Source: Streptomyces sp. RKAG290
Lineage (GTDB): Bacteria > Actinomycetota > Actinomycetes > Streptomycetales > Streptomycetaceae
Assembly (NCBI RefSeq): GCF_023701695.1
Contig: NZ_JAJOZC010000001.1
Coordinates: 310,001 to 374,000 of the forward strand
DNA: 64,000 bases
Direction: 5' to 3'
The position numbers were made by a program, and so were the translations under genes. Position 1 is the first letter of the stretch. Each line of letters starts with the position of its first letter. Below are positions 34,255-43,029 of this stretch, one piece after another. The notes under the pieces were generated by a model. The model worked only from the letters and a program-made list of their open reading frames with translations. It made no database searches and was not told the DNA's origin.

Positions 34255-35148
34255 ATGTACGACCCCGCTCAGCTGCGCACTTTTCTCGCCGTCGCCCAGA
34301 CCCTGAGCTTCACCCGGGCCGCCCGCCGGCTCGGGGTGCGGCAGTCCACGGTGAGCCAGCACGTGCGGCGGCTGGAGGAGGCGACCGGGCGGCAGCTCTT
34401 CACCCGTGACACGCACCGGGTCGATCTCACCGTGGACGGCGAGGCGATGCTCGCCTTCGCCCGGACGATCCTGGAGGCCCACGAGCGGGCGTCGGCGTTC
34501 TTCACCGGCACCCGGCTGCGCGGGCGGCTCCGGTTCGGGGCCTCGGAGGACTTCGTGCTGACCCGGCTGCCGGAGATCCTCCAGTCGTTCCGCCGGGACC
34601 ATCCGGAGGTCGAGCTGGAGCTGACCGTGGAGCTGTCGGGCACGCTGCACCAGCAGCTGGCGGCGGGCCGGCTCGATCTGGTGCTGGCGAAGCGGCGGAG
34701 CGGCGACACCCACGGGGAGCTGGTCTGGCAGGACGCGCTCGACTGGATCGGCGCTCCGGGGCTGCGGATCGATCCGGACCGCCCGGTGCCGCTGATCCTC
34801 TTCCCGCCGCCGGCCATCACCAGGGCCCGCGCGCTGGAGGTTCTGGAGGGGCAGGGCCGGTCCTGGCGGGTCGCGTGCACGAGCGGCAGCCTCAGCGGGC
34901 TGATCGCGGCCGCCCACGCGGGCCTCGGTGTGATGGCGCACAGCCGGGGTCTCGTCCCGCCCGGCCTGGCCCCGGTGCCGGCCAGGGCGGGGCTGCCGGA
35001 GCTCGGCGGGGTGGACTTCGTCCTGCTGCACGGCCGCCGGCGGGACGGCGCAGGGCAGGCGGCGGACGCGCTCGCCGCGGCCGTCCTGGCGGGCGGCGAC
35101 CGGCTGCTCCGTCCGCCGGGCGGGATCGGTGGCCGGGGCGGCGCATGA
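34255..35148 (+). CDS. LysR-family transcriptional regulator
   Basis: This 297-residue regulator has an N-terminal helix-turn-helix (about 1-60: LRTFLAVAQTLSFTRAARRL and STVSQHVRRLEEATGRQLF) and a substrate-binding domain (RLRFGASEDFVLTRLPEIL, then the switch-like CTSGSLSGLIAAAHAGLGV). It is divergent from the BASS transporter gene and probably controls it in response to the transported acid. The last 20 residues are Gly/Arg/Pro-rich. Confidence 0.9.
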   Translation: MYDPAQLRTFLAVAQTLSFTRAARRLGVRQSTVSQHVRRLEEATGRQLFTRDTHRVDLTVDGEAMLAFARTILEAHERASAFFTGTRLRGRLRFGASEDFVLTRLPEILQSFRRDHPEVELELTVELSGTLHQQLAAGRLDLVLAKRRSGDTHGELVWQDALDWIGAPGLRIDPDRPVPLILFPPPAITRARALEVLEGQGRSWRVACTSGSLSGLIAAAHAGLGVMAHSRGLVPPGLAPVPARAGLPELGGVDFVLLHGRRRDGAGQAADALAAAVLAGGDRLLRPPGGIGGRGGA

Positions 35149-35470
35149 CGCGCCCGCGCAAGGGGGAGAATGGCAGGAACGCGGCGACCACCGCCCGGGC
35201 GCCCCAACCCGGTCAGGCCCGGCAGGTGCGGACCAATCCCCCGTACCCGTCCGGAACGGCAGTGATCGCGGCGTACAGATTCGGTGGAGATTCGCGCGCG
35301 AGCCACTTACTCCTTGGTCAGAAGCGCGCCCGAGCCTTGCCCATCTGGCCGGATTTCAGCCCCTGACCAGTGCAGATGCCACACGGTACGGACGGCTTCG
35401 GGCCCTCCCGCCGTGGCGCCCGGTGGGGTAGCGTCACGGCGCTGTGCGGAGCGCCACAAGGAGCAGGTCA
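35149..35470. other. Intergenic region, 322 bases, no gene seen
   Basis: No coding sequence or RNA gene was recognised. Near its end are a TAGCGT hexamer (35429-35434) that could be a -10 box and the AAGGAG site (35458-35463) of the next gene. A short inverted pair, TGGTCAG at about 35316 and CTGACCA at about 35364, is too widely spaced to interpret. Confidence 0.4.
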
Positions 35471-37294
35471 TTGCGCGAGTTCACTGTCCCACCCATGGCG
35501 GCCGCGCCCCACGTAGGCGGGCTCGCGGATGTCGTTTTCGACTATGCCGAGGAAGATCCGTACCGGATCGCGCTCGGCCGCAAGGACGCGCGCGGACGCT
35601 GGCTCGATGTCACCGCGGCGACGTTCCGTGACGAGGTGCTCGCCCTGGCCAAGGGGCTGATCGCGCACGGGGTGCGGTTCGGCGACCGGGTCGCCCTGAT
35701 GTCGCGCACCCGCTACGAGTGGACCCTCTTCGACTTCGCCCTGTGGGCGGTCGGTGCGCAGTCCGTCCCGGTCTATCCGACGTCCTCGGCCGAGCAGGTC
35801 CTGTGGATGCTGCACGACGCCGAGGTCTCTGCGGTGATGGTCGAGCACGAGGACCATGCGATGACGATCGCGTCGGTGATCGACCAGCTGCCGCAGCTGA
35901 AGCGGCTTTGGCAGCTGGACGCCGACGCGGTGAGCGAGCTGGTCGAGGCGGGCACCCAGGTCGAGGACGAGGTGGTGCACCGGCACCGGCGTGCCGTGAC
36001 GCCCGACTCGGTGGCGACCGTCATCTACACCTCGGGCACCACGGGCCGGCCCAAGGGCTGTGTGATCACGCACGCCAACTTCATGTTCGAGACGGACACG
36101 ATGGCCTCGCGCTGGGAGTCGGTCTTCCACTCCCGGCCGGGCGACGAGGCCTCGACCCTGCTCTTCCTGCCGCTGGCGCACGTCTTCGGGCGGATGGTGG
36201 AGGTCACCGCGATCCGCGGCCGGGTGAAGCTGGGCCACCAGCCGGAACTGTCGGCGAAGGCGCTGATGCCGGACCTGGTGTCCTTCCGCCCCACGTTCAT
36301 CCTGGCGGTGCCGTACATCTTCGAGAAGGTCTTCAACGGGGCCCGCCGCAAAGCCGAGGCCGACGGCAAGATCGGGCCGTTCGACAAGGCCGTGGACATC
36401 GCGGTGAAGTACGCCGAGGCGATGGAGGCACGGGCCTTCGGGACCGGTCCCGGCCCGTCCGCCGGGCTGCGGATGCAGCACCAGTTCTTCGAGAAGGTCG
36501 TGTACAAGAAGGTGCGCGAGGCCATGGGCGGCCGGATCCGGCACGCCATGTCCGGCGGCTCGGGGATGGAGCGGCAGCTCGGGCTGTTCTTCGCGGGCGC
36601 CGGCGTCACGGTGTACGAGGGGTACGGACTGACCGAGTCGACCGCCGCGGCCACCGCGAATCCGCCGGAGCGTACCCGGTACGGCACGGTCGGCCAGCCG
36701 ATCCCCGGTACCACGGTGCACATCGCGGACGACGGCGAGATCTGGGTGTACGGAGCCAACGTCTTCTCCGGGTACCTGGGCGACCCGAAGTCCACCGACG
36801 CGGTGCTGAACGACGGCTGGCTGTCCACCGGGGACCTGGGGGCGCTCGACGAGGACGGCTATCTGACGATCACCGGCCGGAAGAAGGAGATCCTCGTGAC
36901 GTCCGGCGGCAAGAGCGTCTCGCCGGCCGGCCTGGAGGAGCGCGTACGGGCGCATCCGCTGGTGGCGCAGTGCATCGTGGTCGGCAACGACCGGCCGTAC
37001 ATCGCGGCGCTCGTCACGGTGGACCAGGAGGCCGTTGAGCACTGGCTCGCCATGCAGGGACGTCAGCCGATGTCGCCGGGCGACCTGGTGCGGGACCCGG
37101 ATCTGGAGATGGAGGTCCGGCGTGCGGTGGTGGCCGCGAACACGGCCGTGTCGCAGGCCGAGTCGATCCGGACGTTCCGGATCCTGGCACATCAGTTCAC
37201 CGAGGAGCACGGTCTGCTGACACCGTCGCTGAAGCTGAAGCGCAAGGCGATCGAGACCGCGTACGCGTCCGAGGTGGACGCGCTGTACCGCTGA
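35471..37294 (+). CDS. Long-chain fatty-acid-CoA ligase (AMP-binding, FadD-like)
   Basis: This 607-residue adenylate-forming enzyme converts fatty acids to acyl-CoA by way of acyl-AMP. The P-loop YTSGTTGRPKG lies at about 184-194, the A5 motif YEGYGLTEST at about 380-390, the A7 motif STGDLGALDEDGYL at about 450, and the C-terminal lysine region ILVTSGGKSVSPAGLEE follows. The group with the insertion EKVFNGARRKAEADG is the bacterial long-chain ligase family. TTG 35471 was chosen because AAGGAG ends seven bases before it; the upstream in-frame residues are not conserved-looking. It stands alone, so the pathway is unspecified. Confidence 0.9.
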   Translation: MREFTVPPMAAAPHVGGLADVVFDYAEEDPYRIALGRKDARGRWLDVTAATFRDEVLALAKGLIAHGVRFGDRVALMSRTRYEWTLFDFALWAVGAQSVPVYPTSSAEQVLWMLHDAEVSAVMVEHEDHAMTIASVIDQLPQLKRLWQLDADAVSELVEAGTQVEDEVVHRHRRAVTPDSVATVIYTSGTTGRPKGCVITHANFMFETDTMASRWESVFHSRPGDEASTLLFLPLAHVFGRMVEVTAIRGRVKLGHQPELSAKALMPDLVSFRPTFILAVPYIFEKVFNGARRKAEADGKIGPFDKAVDIAVKYAEAMEARAFGTGPGPSAGLRMQHQFFEKVVYKKVREAMGGRIRHAMSGGSGMERQLGLFFAGAGVTVYEGYGLTESTAAATANPPERTRYGTVGQPIPGTTVHIADDGEIWVYGANVFSGYLGDPKSTDAVLNDGWLSTGDLGALDEDGYLTITGRKKEILVTSGGKSVSPAGLEERVRAHPLVAQCIVVGNDRPYIAALVTVDQEAVEHWLAMQGRQPMSPGDLVRDPDLEMEVRRAVVAANTAVSQAESIRTFRILAHQFTEEHGLLTPSLKLKRKAIETAYASEVDALYR

Positions 37295-37402
37295 GCCGTC
37301 GGACTCGGCGGGAGTGCCGCACCTGCCGGTCCCGTCGGGGGTACCGTTCCGGGGAAATCGGTCCGCGGACGGGAATGTGCGGGCCGTCTTGATCGTTCAC
37401 AC

Positions 37403-37430
37403 TTGGAGTCCCACCCCCCAACGTTAGGAT
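37403..37430 (+). promoter_or_regulatory. Promoter of the aldo-keto reductase gene, probably leaderless
   Basis: TTGGAG (37403-37408) and TAGGAT (37425-37430) are 16 bases apart. The start of transcription would fall within a few bases of the GTG at 37440, and no ribosome binding site precedes it, so the mRNA is probably leaderless. Confidence 0.5.
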
Positions 37431-37439
37431 CGACCGCTC

Positions 37440-38276
37440 GTGAGCCAGGTCCCCTCCCTCACCCTCAACAACGGCGTCGAGATGCCCCAGCTCGGTTTCG
37501 GAGTCTGGCAGGTGCCGGACGACGAGGCCGCGAAGGCGGTCACCACAGCCATCGAGTCCGGGTACCGGAGCATCGACACCGCCGCGATCTACGGCAACGA
37601 GGAGGGCACCGGCAAGGCCATCGCCGCCTCCGGTGTCGCCCGCGAAGAGCTCTTCGTGACCACGAAGCTGTGGAATTCGGAACAGGGTTACGACTCGACG
37701 CTGCGCGCCTTCGACGCCTCGCTGGACAAGCTGGGTCTCGACTACGTCGATCTGTACCTGATCCACTGGCCGGTTCCGGCCAAGGACGCGTACGTGGACA
37801 CCTACCGCGCGTTCGAGAAGATCCACGCCGACGGCCGCGCGAAGTCCATCGGTGTCTCGAACTTCCTCCCCGAGCACCTGGAACGCCTGCTCGGTGAGAC
37901 CTCCGTGGTGCCCGTGCTCAACCAGATCGAGCTGCACCCGCAGCTCCAGCAGGCCGAGTCGCGCGCACTGCACACCGAGCTCGGCATCGCGACCGAGGCC
38001 TGGTCGCCGCTGGGGTCCGGCAAGGGCCTCCTGGAGGTCCCGACCGTCGTCGCCGTCGCGCGCAAGCACGGCCGCACGCCGGCCCAGGCGGTGCTCCGCT
38101 GGCACCTGCAGACCGGCAACGTCGTGATCCCCAAGTCCGTGACCCCGTCGCGGATCGCGGAGAACATCGACATCTTCGGCTTCGAGCTGGACGACGACGA
38201 CCTGGCCGCGTTCGCGGCGCTGGACGAGGGCAAGCGCCTGGGCTCGCACCCGGGTGAGTTCAACCTCGGCGCCTGA
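37440..38276 (+). CDS. Aldo/keto reductase (2,5-diketo-gluconate reductase type)
   Basis: This 278-residue NADPH-dependent reductase has a complete catalytic tetrad: Asp and Tyr in GYRSIDTAAIYGNE, Lys in FVTTKLWN and His in YLIHWP. The cofactor loop VIPKSVTPSRIAENIDIF near residue 230 is typical of the AKR5 group, whose members reduce keto acids, methylglyoxal and other carbonyls. GTG 37440 is the family start (MSQVPSLTLNNGVEMPQLG). Its physiological substrate is unknown. A hairpin follows the stop. Confidence 0.92.
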   Translation: MSQVPSLTLNNGVEMPQLGFGVWQVPDDEAAKAVTTAIESGYRSIDTAAIYGNEEGTGKAIAASGVAREELFVTTKLWNSEQGYDSTLRAFDASLDKLGLDYVDLYLIHWPVPAKDAYVDTYRAFEKIHADGRAKSIGVSNFLPEHLERLLGETSVVPVLNQIELHPQLQQAESRALHTELGIATEAWSPLGSGKGLLEVPTVVAVARKHGRTPAQAVLRWHLQTGNVVIPKSVTPSRIAENIDIFGFELDDDDLAAFAALDEGKRLGSHPGEFNLGA

Positions 38277-38304
38277 GGCCTGCGTTCCGCCTCGATCCAC
38301 CCGT

Positions 38305-38337
38305 AACCGCCGTCCGGCCCCTGGCCGGGCGGCGGTT
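38305..38337. terminator. Hairpin after the aldo-keto reductase gene
   Basis: A 15-bp stem with one G-T pair (38305-38319 with 38323-38337) and a 3-base loop lies 29 bases after the stop. Confidence 0.65.
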
Positions 38338-38360
38338 CGCCGTACCGAAGGGACCGGAAC

Positions 38361-38837
38361 ATGACCGGGGACAGCGCACCCGTCGTCGGCGCGGGGCCGT
38401 ACCTGCTGCGCAATGTCGGCAGCGGGCTGGTCCTGGAGGTGCGCGACGCCGCGAAGGGCGGCGGCGCACCTGTGCAGCAGAACGAGGAGAACGGGACGGC
38501 CGCCCAGCACTGGGAGTTCGCCCCGGTCCACGAGGGCGCCGCCCTCCACCACGTGGTCAACGCGCACAGCGGCAAACGCCTGGACGTGCGGGGCGCCTCC
38601 ACGGAGAACGGCGCGGTGGTCCAGCAGTGGCGGGCCAACAACTTCGGCGCCCAGGAGTGGCTGATCGAGCAGCATCTGGAGGCGCCGGGCACGGTCACCC
38701 TGGTCAGCTTCGTGAGCGGCCTGGTCCTCGAGGTCGCCGACGGCAGCGAGGCGAAGGGGGCGTCCGTCCAGCAGTGGGAGGACACCGACTCCCCCGGCCA
38801 GTGGTGGCGGCTGGAGCCGGTGTCCGGCACCGGGTAG
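38361..38837 (+). CDS. Ricin-type beta-trefoil lectin domain protein, no signal peptide
   Basis: This 158-residue protein is nothing but a ricin-B/RICIN domain of three repeats, each with a version of the QxW motif (AQHWEF, VQQWRANN, VQQWEDTDSPGQWWRL) and a GLVLEV or KRLDV strand. Such domains bind galactose-type sugars or glycans. Unlike most actinobacterial lectin domains it has no signal peptide and no attached enzyme, so it may act inside the cell or be a structural protein only. The start is ATG 38361 after the hairpin. No neighbour suggests a role. Confidence 0.8.
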   Translation: MTGDSAPVVGAGPYLLRNVGSGLVLEVRDAAKGGGAPVQQNEENGTAAQHWEFAPVHEGAALHHVVNAHSGKRLDVRGASTENGAVVQQWRANNFGAQEWLIEQHLEAPGTVTLVSFVSGLVLEVADGSEAKGASVQQWEDTDSPGQWWRLEPVSGTG

Positions 38838-38848
38838 CGCGCCCGCGC

Positions 38849-39763
38849 TCAGGCCCGTCGGCCCAGGTGGACCGTGCGGGCCATCAGCAGGTGGACATCG
38901 GGGCGGTGGTGCAGTCCGGCCGGGTCCTGCGGGTCGAGCAGCCGGTCGAGTGCGGCGAGGTCATCGGCGGTGACCTCGCCGCTGAGCATCTCGCGCCAGC
39001 GGCCGAATTCGGCGATGACATGGGCCCGTGCCACGTCCGTGAGCGGTGCCGGCAGGTCGAGCAGGAAGCTGCGGGTGCCCTGCGGGGTGAGGCCCACCGC
39101 GGTGAACAGCGCGGCCCAGTCCTCGGTCTCCCGCTTCGCGTCGGGCAGGTCCGCACGCATCTGCTCGAAGGCGGCGGACTGGACCGCGTCGAGGCGGTCC
39201 TCCAGGCCGGGCCGGCCGAAGCCGATGTCGCGCGGGAGCCGGCGCGGCTTCAGCCCGCCCTCGACGAGTGCGACGGTGCCGCCCGGGCGCAGCAGGCCGG
39301 CGAATCCGGCCAGCGCGGCGCGCTGGTCGCCCATGTGGTGCAGGGCGTTGCCCGCCCAGATCAGGTCCGCCCGGGGCACCTTTGCGAGCTCCCCGGGGAG
39401 GTCGGCGTGCAGGGTGGTGACCCGGTCGCCGGTCCCGAGCCGCTGCGCGCGGTTGCGGGCGCGCTCCAGCAGGGCCGGGGTGCCGTCCACCGCGACGACC
39501 TCCGCCTGTGGGAACACCTCGGCGAGCAGGCAGGAGATCACGCCCGGCCCGCTGCCGATGTCCAGCACCCGGCGGACCTTCGGGGCGGTGGGCAGCCCGG
39601 CGATCCAGCGGGCCGCCTCGGTGTACTGCGCGCTGCTGAGTTCCGCGTTCTGCTCAAGGACCGGTCCCATGACCTCCCAGTCGAGGTCGCCGGTGCCTCG
39701 GTGGTGCCCGTGTTCGCCGCTGTCGTGGTGGTGACCGTGGCCGGTGTCGTGGTTCATGGACAC
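38849..39763 (-). CDS. Class I SAM-dependent methyltransferase with His-rich N-terminus
   Basis: This 304-residue protein has a methyltransferase core: motif I VLDIGSGPGVISCL, motif II VVAVDGTPALLERAR, and the helix-strand ADLIWAGNALHHMGD. The first 22 residues are mostly His, Gly and Asp (HDTGHGHHHDSGEHGHH), which may bind nickel, zinc or cobalt. The substrate is unknown. GTG 39763 and ATG 39757 are both possible starts. It lies 14 bases before the AraC gene's stop-side boundary, on the same strand, so the two may be co-transcribed. Confidence 0.8.
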   Translation of the reverse strand: MSMNHDTGHGHHHDSGEHGHHRGTGDLDWEVMGPVLEQNAELSSAQYTEAARWIAGLPTAPKVRRVLDIGSGPGVISCLLAEVFPQAEVVAVDGTPALLERARNRAQRLGTGDRVTTLHADLPGELAKVPRADLIWAGNALHHMGDQRAALAGFAGLLRPGGTVALVEGGLKPRRLPRDIGFGRPGLEDRLDAVQSAAFEQMRADLPDAKRETEDWAALFTAVGLTPQGTRSFLLDLPAPLTDVARAHVIAEFGRWREMLSGEVTADDLAALDRLLDPQDPAGLHHRPDVHLLMARTVHLGRRA

Positions 39764-39777
39764 ACCCTCACCGCAGC

Positions 39778-40746
39778 TCAGCTGTCGGGCAAACTTTGTT
39801 GCCGTTCCGGCAAGGCCCGGGTCCGGTAGTCCTGCGGGCCCACCCCACGGACCCGCTTGAAGGCGGTGCTGAAGGCGAACGCCTGGCTGTAGCCGACCTT
39901 CCGGGCCACCGCCTCCACGGTCGCGTCCGTCTCCCGCAGCAGGTCCGCCGCCATGGCGAGGCGCCAGCCGGTCAGGTACGCCATCGGGGGCTCCCCCACC
40001 AGTTCGGTGAAGCGCCGGGCGAGCCCTGCCCGGGAGACCCCGGTCCGGCCGGCCAGCGCCGCGACCGTCCAGGGGTGGGCCGGCTCGTTCTGGAGGAGTC
40101 GCAGCGCCTGTCCGACGACCGGGTCGCCCATGGCGCGGTACCAGGCCGGGGCCTTGGCCCCGGGCCGGGAGAACCAGGTGCGCAACGCATCGATCAGCAG
40201 CAGGTCGAGCAGCCGGTCCAGCACCACGCTCTGTCCGGGCTCGTCCCTGGCGATCTCGCCGTCGAGCAGTGTCAGCAGCGGGCTGCTCCGGCCGTCGGCG
40301 GGCAGGAGAAGCAGTGGGGGCAGCGCGTCGAGGAGCCGTCTGCTGATCTCGCCGTCCAGCAGATAGGTGCCGACGAGCATGGTGGCCGCGCCGTCGGGGG
40401 CGTTTCCCCAGGTGCGCACCCCCAACTGCATGGACCGGGACAGCGGTTCGCCGCGCAGAGTGGTGCAGGTGCCGCCCGGACCGATCCGCGTCCGCGGTGC
40501 GGTGCCCGGCAGGTCGGCGACGGTGTACGGCTCCGGGCCGCGCGCGATGGCCAGGTCACCGGGGCGCAGCAGTACGGGTTCGCCGGCCGCGGTGGGCACG
40601 ATCCAGGCCTCGCCCGCGGTCATGGACATCAGGCAGAGCGGGGCCCGGTCCTCGATCCGTACGGACCAGGGCGGTTCCATCACCATCCGCAGCAGGAAGG
40701 CGCCCCTGGCCCGGGGCCCGTCCAGAAGTCCGGCAAGTGCGTCCAT
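39778..40746 (-). CDS. AraC-family regulator with cupin-type sensor
   Basis: This 322-residue regulator has an N-terminal cupin sensor (about 5-195; MSMTAGEAWIVP, VLLRPGDLAIARGPEPY) and two helix-turn-helix units at the C-terminus (WTVAALAGRTGVSRAGLARRF and VEAVARKVGYSQAFAFSTAF, ending RGVGPQDYR). The start is ATG 40746. It is divergent from the NmrA-like gene 81 bases away and probably regulates it, a common pairing for cupin-AraC regulators and short-chain oxidoreductases. Confidence 0.88.
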   Translation of the reverse strand: MDALAGLLDGPRARGAFLLRMVMEPPWSVRIEDRAPLCLMSMTAGEAWIVPTAAGEPVLLRPGDLAIARGPEPYTVADLPGTAPRTRIGPGGTCTTLRGEPLSRSMQLGVRTWGNAPDGAATMLVGTYLLDGEISRRLLDALPPLLLLPADGRSSPLLTLLDGEIARDEPGQSVVLDRLLDLLLIDALRTWFSRPGAKAPAWYRAMGDPVVGQALRLLQNEPAHPWTVAALAGRTGVSRAGLARRFTELVGEPPMAYLTGWRLAMAADLLRETDATVEAVARKVGYSQAFAFSTAFKRVRGVGPQDYRTRALPERQQSLPDS

Positions 40747-40827
40747 GCGCAGCAGCGTAGACGCACGCGTAGGGAGCTGAGCGGCTCGCGGATGGAGCGG
40801 GCGGGGCTGTGCGGCGAGCCTGGGGAC

Positions 40828-41694
40828 ATGACACAGAACACGGAGACGCAGAAGCAGGAGAACCGCGGGGCGCGCCCGGTGCTGGTGACGAGCGGCACCG
40901 GCAAGACGGGCCGCCGGGTGGTGGATCGCCTCGCGGCGCGGGGGGTGCCGGTGCGGGCGGGATCGCGGCGCGGCGAGGTGCCCTTCGACTGGGCGGACGA
41001 GTCGGGGTGGCAGGCCGCGCTGCGCGGTGCGGATGCGGCGTACGTCGCGTACTACCCCGATCTGGCCGCGCCCGGCGCCCCGGAGGCGATGGCGGCCTTC
41101 GGGCGGATCGCGCGGGAGTGCGGAGTGCGGCGGCTGGTGCTGCTGTCGGGACGGGGCGAACCGCAGGCGGTCGTCGCGGAGGAGGCGCTGCGCGCGTCGG
41201 CCGGGGAGGCCGAACTCACGGTCGTGCGTTCGGCGTTCTTCGCGCAGAACTTCAGCGAGGGCGCCCTGCTGGACGGGGTGCTGGGCGGCGAGGTGGTGTT
41301 CCCGGCCGGTGGGACCGCCGAGCCGTTCGTCGATGCCGGTGACCACGCCGATGTCGTGGTCGCGGCCCTCTGCGGGGACGGTGGCGCGGGCACGGTGCAC
41401 GATCTCACCGGCCCCCGGCTGCTGACCTTCGCCGAGGCGGCCGCGGAGATCACCCGGGCGGCCGGGCGCGAGGTGCGCCATGCCGCGGTGACGGGCCCTC
41501 AGTACGCGGCGATGCTGGAGCGGTACGGGGTGCCGGCGGCCGAAGCGGGCTTCCTGGCAGACCTGTTCACGACGCTGCTGGACGGGCACAACGCGACGGT
41601 GACGGAGGGCGTCAAGCAGGCCCTGGGCCGCGACCCGAAGGCGTTCGCCGCCTTCGCCGCCGAGGCCGCGCAGGGCGGCGCCTGGGACGCGTAG
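40828..41694 (+). CDS. NmrA-like NAD(P)-binding protein (SDR a5/quinone oxidoreductase type)
   Basis: This 288-residue atypical short-chain dehydrogenase has an N-terminal nucleotide motif VLVTSGTGKTGRRVVDRL, where TGxTGxxG appears as SGTGKTGR. The family stretches AYVAYYP, VLLSGRGEP, SAFFAQNFSEG and DAGDHADVVVAAL follow. NmrA-type proteins are redox sensors or quinone/flavin reductases. ATG 40828 is preceded by a purine-rich TGGGGAC. It is divergent from the AraC gene, its likely regulator. Confidence 0.85.
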   Translation: MTQNTETQKQENRGARPVLVTSGTGKTGRRVVDRLAARGVPVRAGSRRGEVPFDWADESGWQAALRGADAAYVAYYPDLAAPGAPEAMAAFGRIARECGVRRLVLLSGRGEPQAVVAEEALRASAGEAELTVVRSAFFAQNFSEGALLDGVLGGEVVFPAGGTAEPFVDAGDHADVVVAALCGDGGAGTVHDLTGPRLLTFAEAAAEITRAAGREVRHAAVTGPQYAAMLERYGVPAAEAGFLADLFTTLLDGHNATVTEGVKQALGRDPKAFAAFAAEAAQGGAWDA

Positions 41695-41761
41695 CGCGAG
41701 GCGCGGCGGGGGACGGACGCGACGGGCGCGCTTCGCACGTCCCACCCGCCGCTCCAGGGCG

Positions 41762-42520
41762 TCACTCGCCGGCCGGGCCCGGCCGGCGGCGGAACGCCAG
41801 CAGCCGGTACGCGGGCTCCGCGCGCCGCCTGTCCTGTGCGGGAAGCGCCGCCAGGACCGCCACGAGCCGTTCGGTCGCGGTCCCCGGCAGTTCCAGCCGC
41901 GAGGCGTAGTAGCCGCGGCGCAGACTGCCCACCACGAGCTTCGGCGTCCGGCCCTGTCCGTGCCCGCGGAACACGGCGCTGCCCACCACGTCGAGGCCGG
42001 ACTCGGCCCCGTACCCGACGACCAGGTCCGTCGCGTCGGCGGGCGCGGGCGCCAGATAGGGGGCGAACGCCTCGTCGATGTCGCTGCCGACGTCGTGCGA
42101 GGCGTCCTTGTCGACGGTGGTGACGAAGACGCCGCCGGGCCGCAGCACCCGCGCCGCCTCGGCCACCACGGCTCGCACGTCGCCCGTCCCGCGCAGCAGG
42201 TGCAGCAGCCAGACGGCCGTTACCGCGTCGACCGCCCGGTCGCGCAGCGGCAGCCGGCGTGCGTCGGCGAGCACCACGGCACCGATGCGCTGCCGGGCGA
42301 CCCCGGCCATGCCGCGGGCGGCGTCGGAGCCGAGCACCCGCAGACCGGGGCGCCCGGCCACGATCCGCTCGGTGACCATTCCGGTGCCGCAGCCGATGTC
42401 CAGCAGAGTGCGGGCGCCGGGCGGGACCAGGCCGAGAACCGCACCGGCGGCGGCCTCGGCCCGGGGCAGGCCACCGCGCGTGGCGTCGTAGACGGCCGCT
42501 TCTTCGTTGTAGTCCAGCAT
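41762..42520 (-). CDS. Class I SAM-dependent methyltransferase
   Basis: This 252-residue methyltransferase has motif I LLDIGCGTGMVTERI, motif II VLGSDAARGMAGVA, the VVLADARRLPLRD strand and the AVTAVWLLHLL motif of ubiquinone/menaquinone-type enzymes. The N-terminus NEEAAVYDATRGG is typical for the group. The start is ATG 42520. It converges with the NmrA-like gene and stands alone; the substrate is unknown. Confidence 0.85.
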   Translation of the reverse strand: MLDYNEEAAVYDATRGGLPRAEAAAGAVLGLVPPGARTLLDIGCGTGMVTERIVAGRPGLRVLGSDAARGMAGVARQRIGAVVLADARRLPLRDRAVDAVTAVWLLHLLRGTGDVRAVVAEAARVLRPGGVFVTTVDKDASHDVGSDIDEAFAPYLAPAPADATDLVVGYGAESGLDVVGSAVFRGHGQGRTPKLVVGSLRRGYYASRLELPGTATERLVAVLAALPAQDRRRAEPAYRLLAFRRRPGPAGE

Positions 42521-42660
42521 CCGAGCGACTTTAGAACACCGTGCGGACAGGTCGCGGCACGAGCGCGGGACCCGGATACCCCGGCGACCGCCGGGGGCGA
42601 GCCGGGCCCGCAACCGCGGCGGCAGGCCGGGAAGTTGGCCGGTGCGCGGGGTGGCCCCCG

Positions 42661-42966
42661 TTACTCCGCCCCGTGCCCCGGAGCGACGGCCGCCACCCTG
42701 GCGGCCAGGGCCAGGTCCTTCTCGGTGACCTTCCCGCCCGCGTCGTGGGAGTTCACGGAGAGCGCGACGGTGTTGTAGCCGAGCGTCAGGTCGGAGTGGT
42801 GGTTCAGCTCGTCCTGGATCCGGGCCACATGGACGGTGAAGGCGGCGGCGGCGAAGTGCGACGGGAACCGGTACGTGCAGGTGATCCGGTCCCCCTCCGT
42901 GGTCCAGCCGGGCAGCTCGCGCAACCCGTCCTCGATCTCGTTCTGCGGCAGCGGTGCGGCGGGCAT
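42661..42966 (-). CDS. Pterin-4a-carbinolamine dehydratase (4a-hydroxytetrahydrobiopterin dehydratase)
   Basis: This 101-residue enzyme dehydrates the 4a-hydroxy pterin left by aromatic amino acid hydroxylases. The active-site motif NHHSDLTLGYNTV, with its catalytic His pair, is complete, and LPGWTTEGDRITCTYRF matches the family. Length is standard. No phenylalanine hydroxylase gene is adjacent, so the enzyme may act on other pterins or molybdopterin-related compounds. It is divergent from the XRE gene at 43030. Confidence 0.92.
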   Translation of the reverse strand: MPAAPLPQNEIEDGLRELPGWTTEGDRITCTYRFPSHFAAAAFTVHVARIQDELNHHSDLTLGYNTVALSVNSHDAGGKVTEKDLALAARVAAVAPGHGAE

Positions 42967-43029
42967 GGGGCGGCTCCCTCACTGGCGGTCAGTACCGGTC
43001 GGCAGTGCCGGTGACGTTACGGTCTGGGT

